A stretch of DNA of 64,000 nucleotides from Aquimarina sp. Aq78 (lineage in GTDB: Bacteria; Bacteroidota; Bacteroidia; Flavobacteriales; Flavobacteriaceae): the NCBI RefSeq assembly GCF_900299525.1, contig NZ_OMKA01000031.1, positions 124,001-188,000 of the forward strand. Reading direction: 5' to 3'. Positions within the stretch are counted from its first letter, which is position 1. Each line of letters starts with the position of its first letter. Under the pieces are notes generated by a model. That model was given only the letters and a program-made list of their open reading frames with translations. It did not search any database and was not told the origin of the DNA. A program made the translations under genes and the position numbers. This document shows, one piece after another, positions 62,301 through 64,000 of this stretch.

Positions 62301-63008
62301 TTACATTTTAAAAATAACACTTCTTACCTCATTTAAATAACTTCTTCCAATTGGATATCGATTATTTGCAATCTCTATACTATTACCTTCAATAGATTCT
62401 ATTTTATCAATTGATATGGTATAAGATCTGTGAATTCTAATAAACTTATCAGAGGGTAAATCATCTGTGAAATTGCTTAAAGTTTGATGCACAATATAGT
62501 TACTTGATAACGTATTTACTTTAATATAATCACCAAGGCTTTCGATAGATAATATTTCATCCAGATATATTTTTTGTATCTTTTTTTTATCGATTTTCAA
62601 AAAGATATAAGCTCTTTTAGAAGGAGTTGTAACATTATCTTTTTCTTGATAACCTTTTATTTTGAAAGCTTTGTTTATGCCCATAATGAACCTATGAAAA
62701 GAGATTGGTTTTACCAAATAGTCTACTACCTCCAATTCATAACTTTCTACTGCAAATTCTTCATGGGCAGTAGTGATTATAGTGAGTGGTTTTTGATGTA
62801 TACTTTTTAATAGATTTAACCCATCTAAAAGAGGCATATTAATGTCTAAAAAAAGAAGATCTATCTCATTATTTCTTAAATAATCAATACTCTCGGTTGC
62901 GTCGTTGAATGAGGCTAAAAAAATCAATCCTTTTGTTTGATCAACATAGTTTTTTATAACATTAATAGCCAATGGTTCATCATCTATTATAACACATTTT
63001 AAATCCAT
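62301..63008 (-). CDS. LytTR-family response regulator
   Basis: 235 residues. Receiver domain with acidic pocket (IIDDEP), phospho-acceptor Asp55 (LFLDINMP) and switch Lys in DYLVKPISFHRF. A C-terminal LytTR DNA-binding domain has FIRIHRSYTISIDKIESIEG. The start overlaps the kinase stop by 1 base (TAATG), so they are coupled. Target genes are not apparent here. Confidence 0.92.
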   Translation of the reverse strand: MDLKCVIIDDEPLAINVIKNYVDQTKGLIFLASFNDATESIDYLRNNEIDLLFLDINMPLLDGLNLLKSIHQKPLTIITTAHEEFAVESYELEVVDYLVKPISFHRFIMGINKAFKIKGYQEKDNVTTPSKRAYIFLKIDKKKIQKIYLDEILSIESLGDYIKVNTLSSNYIVHQTLSNFTDDLPSDKFIRIHRSYTISIDKIESIEGNSIEIANNRYPIGRSYLNEVRSVIFKM

Positions 63009-64000
63009 TATACTTTAATTTTTAATTCAACAATATATTGATTGTTATTTTCACTAATGATTAGATTATATTCATCAGGTTTATAACCTAACTCAAGCCT
63101 CTTTTTTACGTTTCCTATTCCAATACCCCCAGAAAAGGAATCAATTTTGTTTTTATTATTTTTTGCAGGAATTGGATTAGTAATTTTAAAATACAGAAAG
63201 CCCTCTATTATGTTAAAAGAGATATTAATTTCGATTTCTCCAACATTTTTATTAGCACCGTGCTTAAATGCATTTTCTACAAATGATAAAAGTAGCATAG
63301 GTGCAATTTTTTTACCTTCGATTTCCCCAGAAACAGTCACATTTATTTTTAGAGAATCTCCGTACCTGATTCTTTCTAAATCTAAATAGTTTTGAAGACA
63401 TATAATTTCTTTACTAAGACATTGTCTTTTTTGATTAGTCTCATGCAATAAATACCGCATTAATTCAGATAACTTTAATATAGTTTTTGGAGTTTTGTCT
63501 GATTTTTCTACAGAAAGAGAGTATATGTTATTTAAAGTATTAAAAAAGAAATGAGGAGACATTTGAGCCCTAAGAAAGCGTAATTCTGTTTCTAATTGTA
63601 ATTTTTCTATCTCAATTAATTTTTTATGTTCTCTAAGCTTATCCAAGGTTACTTTAATAGCAGAAACAAAAGACACAACATAAAGCTCCCCCAGCATCAT
63701 TTCTATAGTATAATTTAAGGTCAATTCATTGGTTACTTCAGGACCTTCTGGCCAAACATTATGGTTAACAAGAAAATAAGTAAAATAAAATTTTGCCAGG
63801 ACCATTGTGAAAAGAGATGTGAGTAATAAGAATATGTATATCAAATACTTACGTTTGTCTACGAATTTTGGCATTAAGTAATATATGTTGAAATAACTTA
63901 AAGACATATGTATAATAAACCCTAGAATAGTGGTTTTTAAAGAATAGGCATAATCGTTAAAGTAACTACCCCATTTAAAGGTGGTAAATAGAAAATATAC
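63008..64000 (-). CDS. LytS-type sensor histidine kinase (5' end outside window)
   Basis: The frame is open through 64000 (reading VYFLFTTFKWGSYFNDYAYSLKTTILGFIIH before the Met at 63907), so the true start lies beyond the window. At least three helices are visible. The phospho-acceptor motif RAQMSPHFFFNTLNNIY, the N box (SFVENAFKHG) and the G box (GGIGIGNVKKRLE) define the His_kinase/LytS group. It partners the LytTR regulator. Confidence 0.9.
   Translation of the reverse strand, partial: VYFLFTTFKWGSYFNDYAYSLKTTILGFIIHMSLSYFNIYYLMPKFVDKRKYLIYIFLLLTSLFTMVLAKFYFTYFLVNHNVWPEGPEVTNELTLNYTIEMMLGELYVVSFVSAIKVTLDKLREHKKLIEIEKLQLETELRFLRAQMSPHFFFNTLNNIYSLSVEKSDKTPKTILKLSELMRYLLHETNQKRQCLSKEIICLQNYLDLERIRYGDSLKINVTVSGEIEGKKIAPMLLLSFVENAFKHGANKNVGEIEINISFNIIEGFLYFKITNPIPAKNNKNKIDSFSGGIGIGNVKKRLELGYKPDEYNLIISENNNQYIVELKIKV

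Overview
The window is a chromosomal segment of a marine gliding member of the Flavobacteriaceae (Bacteroidota). An Aquimarina-like genus is my guess from gene content, not a proven assignment. Grounds: a complete gldK-gldL-gldM-gldN operon (type IX secretion/gliding motor), promoters of the Bacteroidota type (TTG, 17-21 bases, TAnnTTTG), low GC, start sites without Shine-Dalgarno sequences, and the family-typical order miaB - sigma54 activator - lptE - TPR protein - secG. Both end genes run off the window: lptC on the left and a LytS-type histidine kinase on the right.

Layout. 1-8.3 kb: envelope genes (lptC, a CNNM/CBS protein, a YhhN-family protein, a PpiD/SurA-like foldase), galE, a GAF-domain protein, a DUF3347-like lipoprotein and a VanX-type dipeptidase. 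8.4-13 kb: glyoxylate shunt (aceB-aceA) with a divergent XRE/ScfR-type regulator. 13.1-20 kb: groES-groEL, then the secG/TPR/lptE/sigma54-activator/miaB operon. 20-29.4 kb: a membrane protein, topA, an arginase-fold protein that has lost metal ligands, and gldKLMN. 29.5-38.9 kb: an FAD oxidoreductase, a DUF983 protein, an ABC-F ATPase and a tripartite RND efflux operon. 38.9-39.4 kb: gene-free DNA with a decayed REP-like repeat and a strongly palindromic, unusually GC-rich element of about 215 bp.

39.7-54.8 kb is accessory in character. It starts at an initiator tRNA-Met. The 41 bp at the tRNA terminator recur, 40/41 identical, at 54741-54781, so about 14.9 kb is bracketed by direct repeats. 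Inside are metal-homeostasis-like genes: folE, a MerC-domain protein, a LolD-like ABC transporter with a His-rich loop, a COG0523/CobW GTPase, a second ABC transporter with two permeases, an alkaline phosphatase, two lipoproteins and several orphans. merC/folE and the first ABC operon diverge from one palindrome that contains the -33 element of both promoters, which suggests one shared repressor (Zur/Fur-like by inference). Next come a 36-bp near-perfect palindrome and a VapA-like beta-barrel protein.

56.9-62.2 kb is, in my reading, the most interesting part: a compact, self-regulated ECF sigma (SigZ-type) regulon. The same promoter, TGCATCATT - 12 bases - CGTCT, occurs four times with identical spacing. 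It lies before an FAD oxidoreductase, before the operon of a Cys-rich peptide, an MFS transporter and sigZ itself, before a 59-residue ORF followed by an ArsO-like monooxygenase, and before a secreted Cys-rich protein. Products of three of the four units carry Cys-pair motifs, including the sigma factor's own C-terminus, which points to thiol, metal or metalloid stress. A LytS/LytR-type two-component pair closes the window.
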